A stretch of 64,000 bases of DNA from Liolophura sinensis (GCF_032854445.1 NC_088301.1:36443187-36507186), one strand, 5' to 3'; shown: positions 26,795 to 49,579, counted from the first letter of the stretch. The notes: a model not told the origin generated them from the sequence alone. A program made the numbers and translations.

Positions 26795-27170
26795 TCTGAC
26801 CGGTATTGTTTCGGGCCCATTGAGAACCGGCCAAACCTTGCAAACGGGAACACTGCTACAGTGCCGCACGCTGTGGCCATCCATCTCACCGGCCCACTCC
26901 AGTGGTGAGCAGATCATGGTCTCCCGCTTCTGGAGCTGTATTAATAGGAAACGGCTATAATAACTTTTGTATCTTATGAGTAGTTGGAGCTGTGGGGATT
27001 ACATCCAGATGGACTGAGGATTTCCTAGCCGACCGCTTAACGGAAACCTGCCTCACATTTGGTGGGGACTCGTGTTGCGTAAATGTTAGTCCGCCCGCGG
27101 CGTCGAGTCTGCTCCAGGCGGGCGTCCTAGTACCTAGGCCATCCCTCTTACCGGGGCTATTATAGGAACT
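26795..27170. other. GC-rich island, unclassified
   Basis: The stretch stands out from AT-rich surroundings by base composition. It has segments such as GCCCGCGGCGTCGAGTCTGC and CCAGGCGGGCGTCC and no long reading frame. It could be a fragment of a transposable element or a noncoding RNA or regulatory segment. I recognise none of these. Confidence 0.35.
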
Positions 27171-27394
27171 ATACGCACATCATATGTTGCACTGACGCAA
27201 TAAGGCTAGACATCATTAAAAGGTAGATGAATCCGAATAGATAAAAATAATCTGTCTGGGTTACGTCGTAGCCTCTCGAGACTTCGAAGGTGGGTTCGAT
27301 CGCAGAGCTGTCTATGTTCTGCAAATCTCAGTACATTTCGGGTAATTTCGCCTTCACAATTGTGCACACGATAAGGTTTGCGCCGGGTCTAGTG

Positions 27395-27630
27395 AATGTA
27401 TATTCATCTTGTTGAATAACATCTCCAAGTTGATATATGAAGAGATTTAATTTATAGCATAAACATTTTGATTAATGACAAATTCGTGAACTAGCATGGT
27501 ATACACCGATACTTTTGTTAGTTCTTTGGTAGTTTATGTAGAATGTTGTTTTGGAAATTGCGCCAGTGATCATTGACGTGGAACGTTCATCATATGGTTG
27601 ACAGCTGGTATATATAGGAATGTCAACGCC
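27395..27630 (+). repeat. Dispersed repeat, partial copy C
   Basis: It shares GAATGTATATTCATC, TTAGTTCTTTGGTAGTTT, ATTGACGTGGAACGTTCAT and GGTTGACAGCTGGTAT with copies A and B, in the same orientation. It is more diverged, with internal losses. Confidence 0.6.
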
Positions 27631-28900
27631 AATATATTTATACTGAAAGACCAGGACCAAAATCAATAACAGTTCAGACATTTTACGGAGGGTCGATAAA
27701 TTAGGGAATGGATCTGTTCAAAAAACATCGTCAATATTAAAACAACAATATTTAGATGCAAAATGATAACGACTGCGTGGCCATTGTTTTTTCAACTGCA
27801 CTGACATAGCGAAATGGCTCAGTCCTGGTCTGAGAAAAGATTCTCGAAATTCACCTGTTTCCACTCGGGGCATTCATTGAAATACACAGTGGACAGTGCT
27901 TTATGACTTTTTGAGTGTTCTCATGGAGATCACTATTATTCCACCAATATTACGTACACACTGAGCTCGATTGATGCGAGGGGAAATCTGTGCGTCACAT
28001 GGTGAAAATTCATCCACTTTAGTGACCAAAGACCGGTAGTCCTATATAACTCAACTCTCTCGGGCACTCCAGCTTCCTACATAATACTTAACATTATAAA
28101 CAAAATAACCTTGATTTCGGCGTTGAACATAAGGGTATCAATCAAAGTTATAACTTCATATCACTTCTTCCCTCATGAAGGTATGCCTCATGAAACAGCA
28201 CAAAACCTTAATTTCGGTCGATTCAGGACAGTATTTCTTTGCCAACAGACGACTCCAATGGTCCTTTATTTTACAGTTCTGGTCAATGACGCATCATGTC
28301 GAAGAGTCGTTATAAATTATAGATCTTTCAACAATAATGTCCATTTCAAATTAGAGGATCGAACAGTTCTGGGGGCATTTCTATACTTTTTCTAGATATT
28401 CAACCATGACTGCTCCGAATGACCATATTTTAAAGATTTGCAGTGATGTTGACTTTACGTTGATCTGGAAGCGCCAAGTTTGTCATTTTCATATATCTAT
28501 CAGTTTTGTACCCGCAAAGTTGGCCTTTTTAACTTCTAGGAAATGGTAGCATCCCGTGAGTACTTTTATCCGAGTGGGCCATTAATTTAGAAAATAAATA
28601 ACGATATATAAGTGGGATGTGTTAGCATTAAGATTTAATGTCAAATAACACGCATGTTCTACACATCGGGTACAACATAAATTAAAATATTTATGCCAAT
28701 AAGTTAACATGTTAACGAGGACATGACAAGTTGACTGGAACACACCACCAAGGCATCAAGGGCACATAAAGCAACAAATGTATAAGTTTATAGTGACATG
28801 GCACTTTCTCGAAAATTGTACAGTAAAAATACTCATACATAAATTACTACATGTTAACAATTTCCTGTATGAGAGTTCATTTGTTTTACGTCTGTATCCT

Positions 28901-31900
28901 TCATTCCTGCTCGGAATTATTTTTTGATGTGCGGCAGAAACAGACAACGAAGAGGACGATTCCAACGACGAGAAGACATGCCAGTGTGATAATAATGGCC
29001 AAAAGTACCGCATTTTGCTGGTCCTGCAACTGTCCAACTACAAGAGAAATCAAACATATCGTATCATGTCAAGGCAGGTTAAACATAACCATGTTAGCAT
29101 GTAATAACTATAAACAGTCATGACATCTTAACTTTTCTACATCATAGTTGACCTCTTGGCCGGTCTAAAGACTGGGATGAAAGGGTTTCAAGGCTGAAAT
29201 ATATATCCAGGGGCATTCAAAATTTGTTAATTTTATCATTTTTGGCTATATAATGACCTACTGATGGCAAGTTTTTAAGGTCACGTCTGATTACGAGTTC
29301 CACATTTTCGGGCGTATAGTTCTTGTATTAATTAAATGTCAGTATTAACATAACACTAACTTGAGTAGCAATAAATACCTTATACCATTAAGTAAATTCA
29401 CTTTATGGTCGCGTACAACAAGGAAAGCAGTCCGAATACCTACCAGGGGAGACAATTCCTGGAGCTACAACCTCGTTTGTTGAACTGTCCAAGCGGTTGC
29501 CGTTACTGTCCACAGTTATTCTGAGGTAGGCTGTAACTTGTCTTTCCTCTGTGGTTCGCGTTGATGTGGCCTGCCTCTTCTTCCTGTCTGACGAATTGTA
29601 GCTGCAAAACTGAACAGTAATCACAAGGTTTAATACTTTCATATAAAAATTCATAAATTTTAAAAGTCGCAACAAAATTTTAAGTCCTGTTTTTTAAATA
29701 AGAAACCAACCAACGAGCTAATCACTAAAACATTTTGTTGTTCAAAAACCACAGATGTGACACTGATTCGGTATGGTCACAGTCATTTAAGAAATTGCCG
29801 TTTAAGTTTTCCTTCGATCAAAACCTTGAATATTCATTATGGCAATTCCATCATACAAGATGCCATTACACCATCATACACAAGAATTCACCTACGTCAT
29901 TACAACGGGCGTCGGAAGGGTCGTAGCAGAAGTTTACACTGCAGCGAAAGTGGATAGAAGGTTGATTGTTAAGAACAAAAGCCGCAAAAGTACGAGTCTC
30001 CGCTGAAATATCAGGCTGTCCGATGAAAGATGTAAAGTACGAACTACTTGGGCATCTGTAAAACATAGGAGAATTTAAACAAATTGCATGTACGATGTAT
30101 AAAGGGCATTTCCAGTAACAAAATGATTTTGTTATTTCGAGTCCAACGGAAGCATGGGCATTTAAAATCTTCACTGTGTCAAATACAAAAGCCGGATTGA
30201 AAATGCAATTTCGCTTTGTTTTTAAGTATAGTCTGTAGATAGCAAATGTCAATGGATGAGAAAATATTTTGGATTGTATATAGACCCATTTCTCATAGCT
30301 TATATGACACCTCATATTGCACTTATATTCTGTTTATATTGTTTAAAAGACCAGAGCAGCGAACGCTGTTTAATACTATCCCCTGGGGGTTTAAAAAGAC
30401 TTACCCATCGCCGTCGATGAAGTCTATTTTCGTGCTGCTGCATTCTTCTGTGTCACAGATACTGCAGTTGTAGACGTACACCCCTATAGAATCTAAAAAC
30501 AAAAAAGAAACAAGAGCAGTGGAATGTGTGCTTAGTGAATTTGTAATGAAAATGTTAATAACAACATAACAATACCATACAAGGAATACTTAGTATCATA
30601 CCCCTTAAGGTATTGCAATGGCGTTTTCTGATGTCAAAAAAGGCTGGAGATGTATGGAAACTGCTCAATACCAAGATGATATTCTAGCTTCAGAACAGAA
30701 GCACTGGATTATGCATGTAACCTATCCTCACAGTGGGAGTATCCAATGGAGCCCTGGTCACCATGCTTTAAACTTACTTGTGGGTAATACAGCCCGGACA
30801 GAAAGCTGTATGACTTCTCCAAGGGAGACGCTCGTGGTGGAGCTACCGTTACTTAAGACTTCTAGAACGGCCATGTCGTCGATGAGGTAAGCGGATTCTC
30901 CAAGAGATCTGTGAAGGAACATAAATACAAATATTTATTCACATTCATAACATGTGGCGCGAGTTTCTTACTGTTCAAGGTATTTTGTTCAGGGAAATTT
31001 TGTACCATATGGACTCGAGACTTTACTCTAAACCTTATACGAACCATTAGATGTACAGGTGTATCGTATGACTTCATATTTGAACAATTTTGTTCAGCTT
31101 TGGAAAGTTTAGCTACGTTATAGTACTAGTACTTTATTCGGTTGTGCTTTCCAGTGGACACTAACCCCTAGAGTACTGTGCTATCCCGATGCGCTAAATA
31201 CCAACACACATGAAGTAGCACTGTATCTGAAATGCTCCCATTCAACTCACATAGTTTTAAGAGACAAAACTGTACTTATGTATGCTAATGGTATAATAAC
31301 TAATATGAAAGCAGAACACCATGGAACCAATCCTGGTTAGAGGAATATGCTCATTTGATATTCGTGATTAGGCTTTATGGAGGTATACATTAGCACGTAT
31401 GCACTGACACAAAGATCAAAAGTACAAAAGTTTCTAGTTACCCGGATGTGAAAATTTGTCCACTTCCCACAACGTCGTCCTGTATTTGACTGAAGTTACA
31501 GTAGAGTTTATAAAGAACATCTTCGGGGAATAAAATATGGTGCGCGAATGGTTCTCTATAGAGAGCTTTGGATATAAGATGCATACCAATGACGTCCGGA
31601 GACTGCAACATGGAAGACGGATAAGATCAAAAGAGTTTTCAAGTTCAAGTGCCTTCATCGGGAACTGAACACAATTTATAAGTTGATGCTGTAACTTTTA
31701 ACAAAGTTTAAATTGTGGTTTACGACCTTCTTTGAAGGGATGCCAGTGTATTCTAGTGGCCTACGTGCAGACTCATTGGACTGTAGTAAGAACTAAACTT
31801 TAGGAATATGAGATAGCTTCATTATTTCTGAACACCGGTATATACAATGCAAATGTAACAAAAAAACAAACAAACAAACAAACAAAAAACCCTACAGGCA

Positions 31901-33265
31901 AGTGGTGACACTTTAATGCACTGACAAAATCCTGGGAATAGGGCCACTCAGTGGCTAATAGTGGCTAATAGTGGCTAATAGTTAGCCACTCATAAATGTT
32001 TAATCAGATATTATTTATAGACGACAAATGTGGTGTAAATTTCCTAAAACACGTTTAAATTTGTGTTTTAATGCTTTGATTAATATGATTTTTTCGCGCG
32101 CAAATATGTATGTACATTGAATATACTTTACCATGACGAATCCTTTTTTATCTGAAATGTCAGAAGCGGATAATCTCAATGGTTCCGGGCCAGCTGCGGT
32201 TAAAGTGAAAGAGAACGGAAATTCTGCACTTCCGTTTCCAGAGATTCCGTTTCCTTGATTATCAAACACACCAATGGAGACGTCTGTGGGGTCAAGACTT
32301 GCCACGGCGTACACGAGATCTATGTTATCCGTTCCCTTCGTCAGGTAGACAGTCATAGAATAATCTGTATTTTTTTTCCAACATGCCACGGACACTGGCG
32401 AGAGAAAGGTTAAATACAATGAAGTTACAAAATTCTAGTTTCCGTTTGACCAACCACACGTAGCGTTACCTGCATGTAACTTTCAAGGTAACCAGTATAT
32501 CGTATAGATATATTATGTTGTCATATAATATATTCTTACGCGTACAGAGCTCTATGTGCATGATTTTTGTAATTTCAACTGGGAGATAAGAGAAAACTGA
32601 CAAGGACAAGAGAAACCCACCATGAACGACTCAACAGGTACATTTCCAAGCACGTTAAATCAATCCTTTTCATTTATTTATGAACAAGAAAATGTTGAAT
32701 ACAGAGTCTTTTAGAAAACATACACAACTTAATCGTACGATAAAAAGCTGCACTTGTAGCAAAATGGGAATAACACAGAACTAAAAACATAGCTGCACAT
32801 ATAGGTATATAATTGCTTAACTTACATGTTTGTGTTAAATTCTGATGGCTGGGCTGCGAATTACTGCTGCATTGCTATCAAAGTAAAAGTAAATTACATG
32901 TTGTCAAAGTCTTCTAAAAGAATACAAACATATACAAATGCCGATAACAGTCATCTAAAAAATGTTAAAAGTACTAGGCTTGTGAACAATCAAAATTTCA
33001 TCCCCACATTTATTTTGTGAGTAGATGTCATTATTTCATTGTAAATGTGAAATATATAGTTGTATTATAATAGCTCCTCAGCTTTATTTTCATTCTTTTT
33101 AAACATGTATCACTCTACGTTATAAGACGGTATACTAACAGCGATGCCTTAACTTCATATACTATTTACTATTATTTCTGATGAAATAAAACCGACATAT
33201 CTCATGATAATTGCACTTACCACGTATCCAAGCACACAACCAGCTAATACTATGAAAATATTCAT
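28901..33265 (-). CDS. ZP-domain type I membrane protein, ten coding exons
   Basis: The coding exons in transcript order are 33265-33221, 32874-32826, 32578-32540, 32394-32132, 31602-31442, 30908-30778, 30492-30405, 30055-29896, 29609-29444 and 29037-28901. All introns have GT/AG ends and compatible phases, and the sum is 1239 nt (412 residues). The protein begins with a hydrophobic signal peptide (MNIFIVLAGCVLGYV). An extracellular ZP module follows: a ZP-N-like part ending near 'LYKLYCNF', then a ZP-C part with 'VSLGEVIQLSVRAV', 'YVYNCSICD' and paired cysteines to about residue 314. RKKR at 321-324 fits furin release after the ZP domain. A transmembrane helix (about 378-401) and an 11-residue tail complete it. 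ZP proteins polymerise into extracellular matrices such as egg envelopes or apical coats. The specific role is unknown. A noncoding first exon ends at 33583. Confidence 0.85.
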
Positions 33266-33582
33266 GTTGAAAAGGTCTGGAACAAAGAGAAATGTTGCAT
33301 TACTAAGTTTGAAAGTCACAAAGTAAAGTACTCTTTATAATTTAAACGAATCCATTCTTCACACGATGTACACGTTTCTAATATCATAGACTAATAGAAC
33401 GAGCTACTTACCAATCGTATAGTGCAAACATAGGGAAACTCGTTTGTTGTGGGTAAAATCATGAATTCAACAATCGAAATTTCCAGTGCCTGATTAGCTT
33501 TCATGATTAGTATACATACAGACAGGCAAATCCTTTCTTTAAGCATGATGTTACATGTTTCTCCGTATAAAAATGTACTTAC

Positions 33583-33668
33583 TTAGGCAATACGTAAAGG
33601 ATGTTTCCGAATAGTCGGTTGGTTTAATGTGACCATGAAGTATATGGCTGGTATAGTCTAGGATCTAA
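33583..33668 (-). other. 5' UTR exon of the ZP-domain gene
   Basis: A strong donor (CTAA|GTAAGT) at 33583/33582 faces the acceptor TTCCAG next to 33276, which precedes the start codon by 11 bases. The intron is 306 bases. The upstream limit is set by the TATA box about 30 bases away and is approximate. Confidence 0.55.
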
Positions 33669-33693
33669 CCTTGCTACCGTTTACTGAGTTGGC

Positions 33694-33701
33694 TTTATAT
33701 A
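33694..33701 (-). promoter_or_regulatory. TATA box of the ZP-domain gene
   Basis: TATATAAA on the minus strand lies about 430 bases before the ATG and about 110 before the first-exon donor. This spacing suits a start near 33665-33670. A focused TATA promoter would fit a tissue-specific gene. Confidence 0.5.
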
Positions 33702-34177
33702 GGAACACCTGACCCTAGATTTCGCAGTACCTTTGTGTTTTTTTTCTTGACCTCTGATATTCGTGGGTCAAGTTTTATGTTTTTACAATGACGAAAGCAG
33801 CGACCCACTCATTTAAGCGGAACCATGGCTTACGGCAACATTGTCTTTATATACATGTACTTTTCGTAGAGATAAGTCCAAATATGTGTGTGCTTTTGGG
33901 CTTGAGTTCTTGAACTATATATCAAGACGCTAGCCGGAATATTCAGATTTTAATCAGGCGTTCAGATGATTACACAGATTAAAAATTTATATTTAGATGA
34001 TATAAAATTTTCAAATGTGTGGATTCCGTAAAATGTTCAATATATATACATATATAAAATATTGTGAACAAACTAATTGATTTCCTGTTGATTCCTGAGA
34101 ACAATTTTATTTAACTTTTCTCAAATCAGTTTCAGTAATGAAATTAAGAAATAGTTTAAAATGCCTTCATAGTTTAA

Positions 34178-34203
34178 ATATATATATATATATATAACCC
34201 TAC

Positions 34204-34296
<93 letters not shown>

Positions 34297-34335
34297 ACTC
34301 TACACAAATATATATATATATTTGTGTAGAGTTGT
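34178..34335. repeat. TA arrays ending in a 42-bp perfect palindrome
   Basis: TA runs occupy 34178-34196 and 34208-34293. Then 34294-34335 is fully self-complementary: ACAACTCTACACAAA, twelve bases of TA, then the complement of the arm. A related CCTACACAAATA block also lies between the two TA runs. Confidence 0.9.
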
Positions 34336-36491
34336 CTCTGCAACTATCCCGAGAGCCGCCATGATGTTTGTTGATAGGTCATCGAAACTACTATACTAAA
34401 ATTGTTGATATAGTCCACTGAACTCAAAATATAAAGCCATTTTTATTAAAACAATTGTTCCATTGAACATACCTAGAATTTCGACATGCGTTTCGTGAGA
34501 CGTGCACGCATGAACATGTGGAGGCAGAGAGTATGCAATTTTCAAGATAAATCTACTTCTAAGGTATGAACTTGTACATTCCTTTGTTATCTATAGTTGT
34601 CTTCAACAGAACTCTTGCAAGTTATATACAAATATAATTAAGGGCCATGCATTATTTTATAGTATTTTGCTGTTTCTAAAGCACCTTCCATGCCCCTTAC
34701 GTTTAGAGAAAAAGTTTATTGGACTCCATTCAAACAGAAAGGGTTTAATGCACATGTATATAAAAGAGTTTTCATGTGCACTTCTCAGTTATTTTCCTGC
34801 GTACTTTTGCCTTATGTACACCAACACTTAGTTACAAGTCACAAAAAAGTTTCAGTTTTCTATGTGCATCAATCTTAAACACAAGTCAAATTCGTTAAAT
34901 TGTATTTCCAAGTTAGGATTTTTATAAACCTATTTACGGTCATCCAATTTATTATATACCCTAAAAGAAATATACTATATTGTGCAAGGGAGCTGCGTAA
35001 TGGTGTCTATATAAAATTCCATAAAAGGGATATTTTGACCGAAAGTGTGTAGTATAGTGTGTCTTTTATTTTTTTCCACGAGCTTGTTATTTAGGCATTG
35101 TATACACTATCACAGTATACAAATAATCATTAAACTTGTGTCCATCCATAGCCACGCCTGGGTAGTCTAAGTAAAGGATCTATATCCTTGCGAACGTTAT
35201 GACAAAATGGTAAGACCTCGTCATGGATCACCGAACTCATAGGTCATGCCGGAGTCATCCAGGGCATTGCACTGATGAAGACTTTGATAGGACCAATGTA
35301 AACACTCCTTTTACTGGGATTCTCAAAACCACTGGGTGCAAAAGTGAACTGTGTATGCCTGTTGCAAATATGCATTCATGTAGTTCAACTAAGCGTGCAG
35401 TTGTGTTTGTTGTACCCAAAAGACAGGGGTAAAGCGCATGAAAAACATAAGTTACGACCACGTAAGTTATGAAATCACTGATACATTACAAAGAGATACA
35501 TACAGGTACTGGTACTAATAAAGTAAATTTTTTAAATGTACGTAGAGGCCAGAAATGCCGGAGAGACTACAAATGTCGTAATGTAGTATTTTTGGTCAGC
35601 ATTAAGCGCCCCCTTAAATTCAAAGGAAAAATTATCAACACTGTCGGCAAGAAATATCAAGAGATAATAAAATGTTTTCAGTTATTTTACTGGGGTTTAT
35701 TTTCTGCTTTTTGGAAGACCAGTCTCCTGTACATATGTCCTTAGTCCAGGCCTAACTGAAAACAAATTCTACTTTTATCTTTTGACTCAAGGAATGAGTT
35801 TAATTCGCTATCTGAATAATAAAACGAACGGAATGTATATTTGATATATTTGTCAGTATAGGTTTCAGTTTTACTTGAACAGCGATGTCCATTTAAAACA
35901 TATAATGTGTGTTTCTTTCATTATACGGTATAGGTATTTAGTGAATTCGACAAATGCGAGGAGGGGTGGCTACTCTTTGACTTTGCTGCAATATCAAATC
36001 AAGTGATTTTGGGACATTTTGTCGACATCCGCTTTATTATACTATATATTTAGCGCCGGGATGGGATTGGGCCGTGTGCTTGACTTTCACTCGATAGGCC
36101 ACAGGGCGGTTCTTAAACCCATTCTTCAAGATTCTCAACATCTCTCTGCTTCCATTGTTCTCAATGCTTCACAGGTAATAAGTAGCATGGTCGCGGGCAC
36201 TATATATTGGGTAGTCTTACATGAAATTACCTGGAGTAACTGTTATGCTATCTGCCTTCTACTGTCCAATTCCCGCACTTCAATTAAACACACATAAAAC
36301 AACATTCACATAGTTTGTCACTGCATGGACTCTGGAAGAACGCAAAGCTTACCTTATGATGAGTGACATAAATATACTTTCCCGTGCTAGTGATACACCA
36401 TACACAGCTTTACTGGATTTTTAAATTGCAGAAATCCCCAACCCTTTCATACATAACTCATCGGTCAAGAGCACTTGCCATATAAAGACTG

Positions 36492-36590
36492 ATGTATCCA
36501 CTGTTGTTTATGTTTTTCTTTTACATTAATGATTTAACTGACAGAATTTCGTCGTTCGTCTTGATGTTTACCACAGCAGGTCGCCATTTC
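36492..36590 (+). pseudogene. Possible reverse-transcriptase relic (LINE-like)
   Basis: The frame reads PLLFMFFFYINDLTDRISS then VLMF. This resembles the 'GPLLF.LYINDLPD.I....LFADD' segment before the catalytic Asp pair of non-LTR reverse transcriptases. The Asp pair itself is not preserved and no flanking RT motifs are evident. It is either a small decayed fragment or chance similarity. Confidence 0.3.
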
Positions 36591-37222
36591 GTTAACATCA
36601 TATGCGACACAGAGTTCTTTAGTTCTGCTATTACAAAGGGTTATCATGCGTTCATGGAACGTTTCGTTCTTGCTGGAATTTCAAAAGAGTTTCACCGAGC
36701 TGCTGGAAGTTCTCCACAATAATATCTAAGAAGAATTCTATGATACCATTTACGAACAGTGCACAAAGGTATTCCAATGAGTATGAATTGTCCACCTCTT
36801 TTGGCATTCCTGTTTGGCTATGAATACGATTATCTGCAGAAATTACTGAAAATCTTTATGAAGCTCAATCCTTTTCGTTTACCAACCATTATATTGACTA
36901 CCTGTTGCAATACCCATATATCTATACACCGTCTTTTAATTCAATGAAGACATGCAACTGATAATCCTGACAGTACATCTTATTGAGTCTGTATCGGTAC
37001 AAGGATTTAGGCGTCCATACATACATGTATATCAGCCCCTCAAACAGTATGGCCGACTCGGGTCAATAACAGCGAAGCCAATTTTCAAAACAGCATAAAT
37101 CATGAAAAGAACAACGAAACCATATGATTCATGCAAATTAAAGTAGTCAGTTTTTGAAGATTAACACGCAAGAAATTTCTGAGCCAATGAAATCAAATCA
37201 GTATCCAAACTGTGCACCATGC

Positions 37223-37440
37223 TAGTTTATAAATTGTGGATAATCATTATATGTATCTCAGTTGGGCTTTCATTGCAACTGTTCACTTATGCAGCGTGGC
37301 GATCTTATTCGACACAATGAATATACAGCCATATGTTCAAGGTTAAGCGAAATTAGACACAAATATATGTATGAGGCATATATATGTGAGTGTCAAAGAT
37401 ATTGGACACTCCGACCTTATTCACATGTGATCTGTACTCG
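37223..37440 (-). repeat. Dispersed repeat, inverted copy D
   Basis: The + strand here matches the reverse complement of copy B. Shared blocks are CCATGCTAG, TTGCAACTGTTC, GCGTGGCGATCT, and AATGAATATACA or ATGAATATACA. It carries an open + strand frame at 37262-37492. Confidence 0.65.
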
Positions 37441-37499
37441 CTGTAAAAATTTAAACCTAAGCTGTCTTTTCAAGCCACCATTGTTGAATTAAAAGGTAT

Positions 37500-37790
37500 A
37501 GTATGTTAAGAATATTTCATCAAACGCCTTCACTCTCACTTCTTAAATCAAACAATGCAACGTGTACGACACATTCTTGACAAATATGAACAGAACCTTT
37601 AGATCTCAGGCGATCTGTCATACTTGTATTTAATTCCACTTAAATGTATCCCCAGGTTATAAGCTATACAAACGTTCGTTTATACCTCAACATGGTGATT
37701 TTATGAACAGGTGCAATTAAAGCAAGTCTGAAATGCTTCCCGAATATCCACTGCCTTTCCTGCAACATTGAAAATTTGTGACTGCTTCGC
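37500..37790 (+). repeat. Dispersed repeat, copy E
   Basis: It matches copy A from AAACGCCTTCACTC to 'ACATTGAAAA...TGACTG', with indels. It lies next to copy D in opposite orientation, so the two form a diverged inverted pair. Confidence 0.55.
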
Positions 37791-37871
37791 CAGCTGCTAC
37801 CTGTTATCCGCCCTATTACATATTATATGATTTTTTCTTACATATCCCTTTGACACAGAAGCTTCTTATCA

Positions 37872-38053
37872 ACGTCGCTGTGAGTTCAAGTCCAGCTCAT
37901 GATGGCCTCCTCTTCGGTCGCAGGTGGAAAGGTTTGCCAACAAGCTGCAGACGGACGCGAGTTTCCTCCCACCATAATGCTGGGCGCCGTGGTATAAGTG
38001 AAGTATTCTTTCGTATAGTGTAAAACACCCATAAAATAAATACATAAATAAAT
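37872..38053 (+). mobile_element. tRNA-derived SINE, head partly missing
   Basis: It starts in the B-box region (CGCTGTGAGTTCAAGTCC) and runs through TTTCCTCCCACCATAATGCT to the tail GTAAAACACCCATAAAATAA and further A/T repeats. Same family as the copies in the TRIM23 introns. Confidence 0.85.
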
Positions 38054-39744
38054 ATTCGGTCGATTATGTCCTCTGTACTCCTTCAAGTATGTTTTTATCA
38101 GGAGATATAAAGAGGAGTGTTCTATAGGACAAAGATACAATACCCATGAAGAATGTTAACTGGACATACACCTACAAATTCAGGGACCAGGTATAGTACA
38201 GATAAGCTGATGCACACAGGCATTCAACCAACCATGGTCAATCCCCATGGAACCGGAAGGCCTTTGTATACACATGTACCTTCAGTCACCATGAAATCGT
38301 GAAAACTGTGAATGTATGAATGATTTGAACTGGCATTTGTAATTTAGTGCAAGACTGCACGAGTGAACAACTATCGCAGTGATACCACGTCTTGTGCATG
38401 TATACAGATTTCTATTTAAGCACAATCACATTTCTGCTGTGTTCATTGCTCTTGTTAAGGATGTTTAAAATGTTAGTGTGGTTAAATGTTAATTGGAGCT
38501 ATTGTGACTTTAATCATGTGCTTATTTAATAGTTGTTTTACACCATAATCTTGAACTTTTCATACAAAATATGGAGGTGAATTTTATGGGTTGACGAAAC
38601 CAGAGTGAACTGGGAAAGCTACTGGCCTTTGGAAAGTTACTTCCGGACTTTAACACGTGTGACATTCTCGTATACACATCATCGTTTAATTCATGAAGGC
38701 AGACTAGCGTTGTAGGCCGCTTATTGTCCCCAAGGCCCCAGACCGGTGAGAGCAGTGAATCGACAAACTTCCTGCCCAAGACCAAAGTTAATAGCAGCCA
38801 GAAATAAATATACATATTCAAATTTACGTTTTTCCTCATTAAAATTAATTGTTGCCTTTTGGTATAAATTTATTAAATTGTCTATAACTTATAATCTATA
38901 ACAGAATGTGCAAATAACTGCTTGGTTTAAATATTTTTATTTTTAGTGAATTCATATCAACAGACATTTAATTTACAGTTACACTGCCAGTCATACGCAA
39001 AAGAAAAATTGAATACAAATAAATTTATTTTATGATGGGTGTTTCAGACTGTAGGCTTTTAATATGCGATAATATGTTAATATGTTAACGTTTCTGAAAG
39101 GAGACAAACTGCCTAAACTACACAAAGGTATGGTCTGCTTAAATCTGTTTTACATGTACCTGTAGTATTCTTATTAGCTTAGGTGTTTGATAAATAGGTT
39201 TCAATATATAACTGGCAGGTACAAACCATCATCTGAAACTGACACTTCGCTTGTCTGATTTCTTTTAGAAATTGTTCGCAAACTAGAACATGTTCAAAAC
39301 CAAATTTTGTGGATTTATTATATGAAGCTAGTAATACAGATTTAGATGCAATCAGTATAGGTATAAACGATGATTGAAATACAAGTGCCCACTGAAACAA
39401 TCCGAAATTTTTAACATTTCAAAATGTAGGCAAAGAAAAAACCAAATACCATGACCTGAGCTTCCAGCTTGCACCAAAATAGCTTGCAACCAAGCAGTTT
39501 ATCCCTATTTTCTTTGGGATCTGGAATCTTACACAGTGTATTGTGAAATGAAACAATCTTTCTGGATTATATTTAGCACACATAAAGTAAGGTATTCCTG
39601 ACAATGCACACAGAACTGCTGATTCAAAATGCACTTAGAAACAGATAATCTGCACTGAACCATCCAAACATGATGAGCATGGCTTAAATAAATAAAGATG
39701 AATTTTTGCACAATTCCATCCAGTGTGCTAGAAATGACTTATAT
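38054..39744. other. Intergenic DNA including the probable TRIM23 3' UTR
   Basis: No separate gene is seen. AATAAA on the minus strand at 39319-39314 lies about 430 bases past the TRIM23 stop and is a candidate polyadenylation signal. Another lies at 39029-39024. Neither is confirmed. Confidence 0.4.

Positions 39745-49579
<9,835 letters not shown>

Larger units (their letters stand above)
33702..37222. other. Intergenic DNA with TA arrays
   Basis: No gene is recognised. Features noted separately are the TA arrays and palindrome near 34178-34335 and a possible reverse-transcriptase relic at 36492. Small frames at 35223 (69 codons, cysteine-containing) and 36019 (92 codons) show no domain I know. 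Confidence 0.5.

Noticed and set aside
27285-27310. tRNA-like B-box 'GGGTTCGATCG'
   Set aside because: No matching A-box at the right spacing and no cloverleaf could be drawn. At most it is a decayed SINE head.
35223-35432. 69-codon cysteine-containing frame in the intergenic region
   Set aside because: It has no signal peptide, recognisable fold or supporting context. Its length is within chance expectation.
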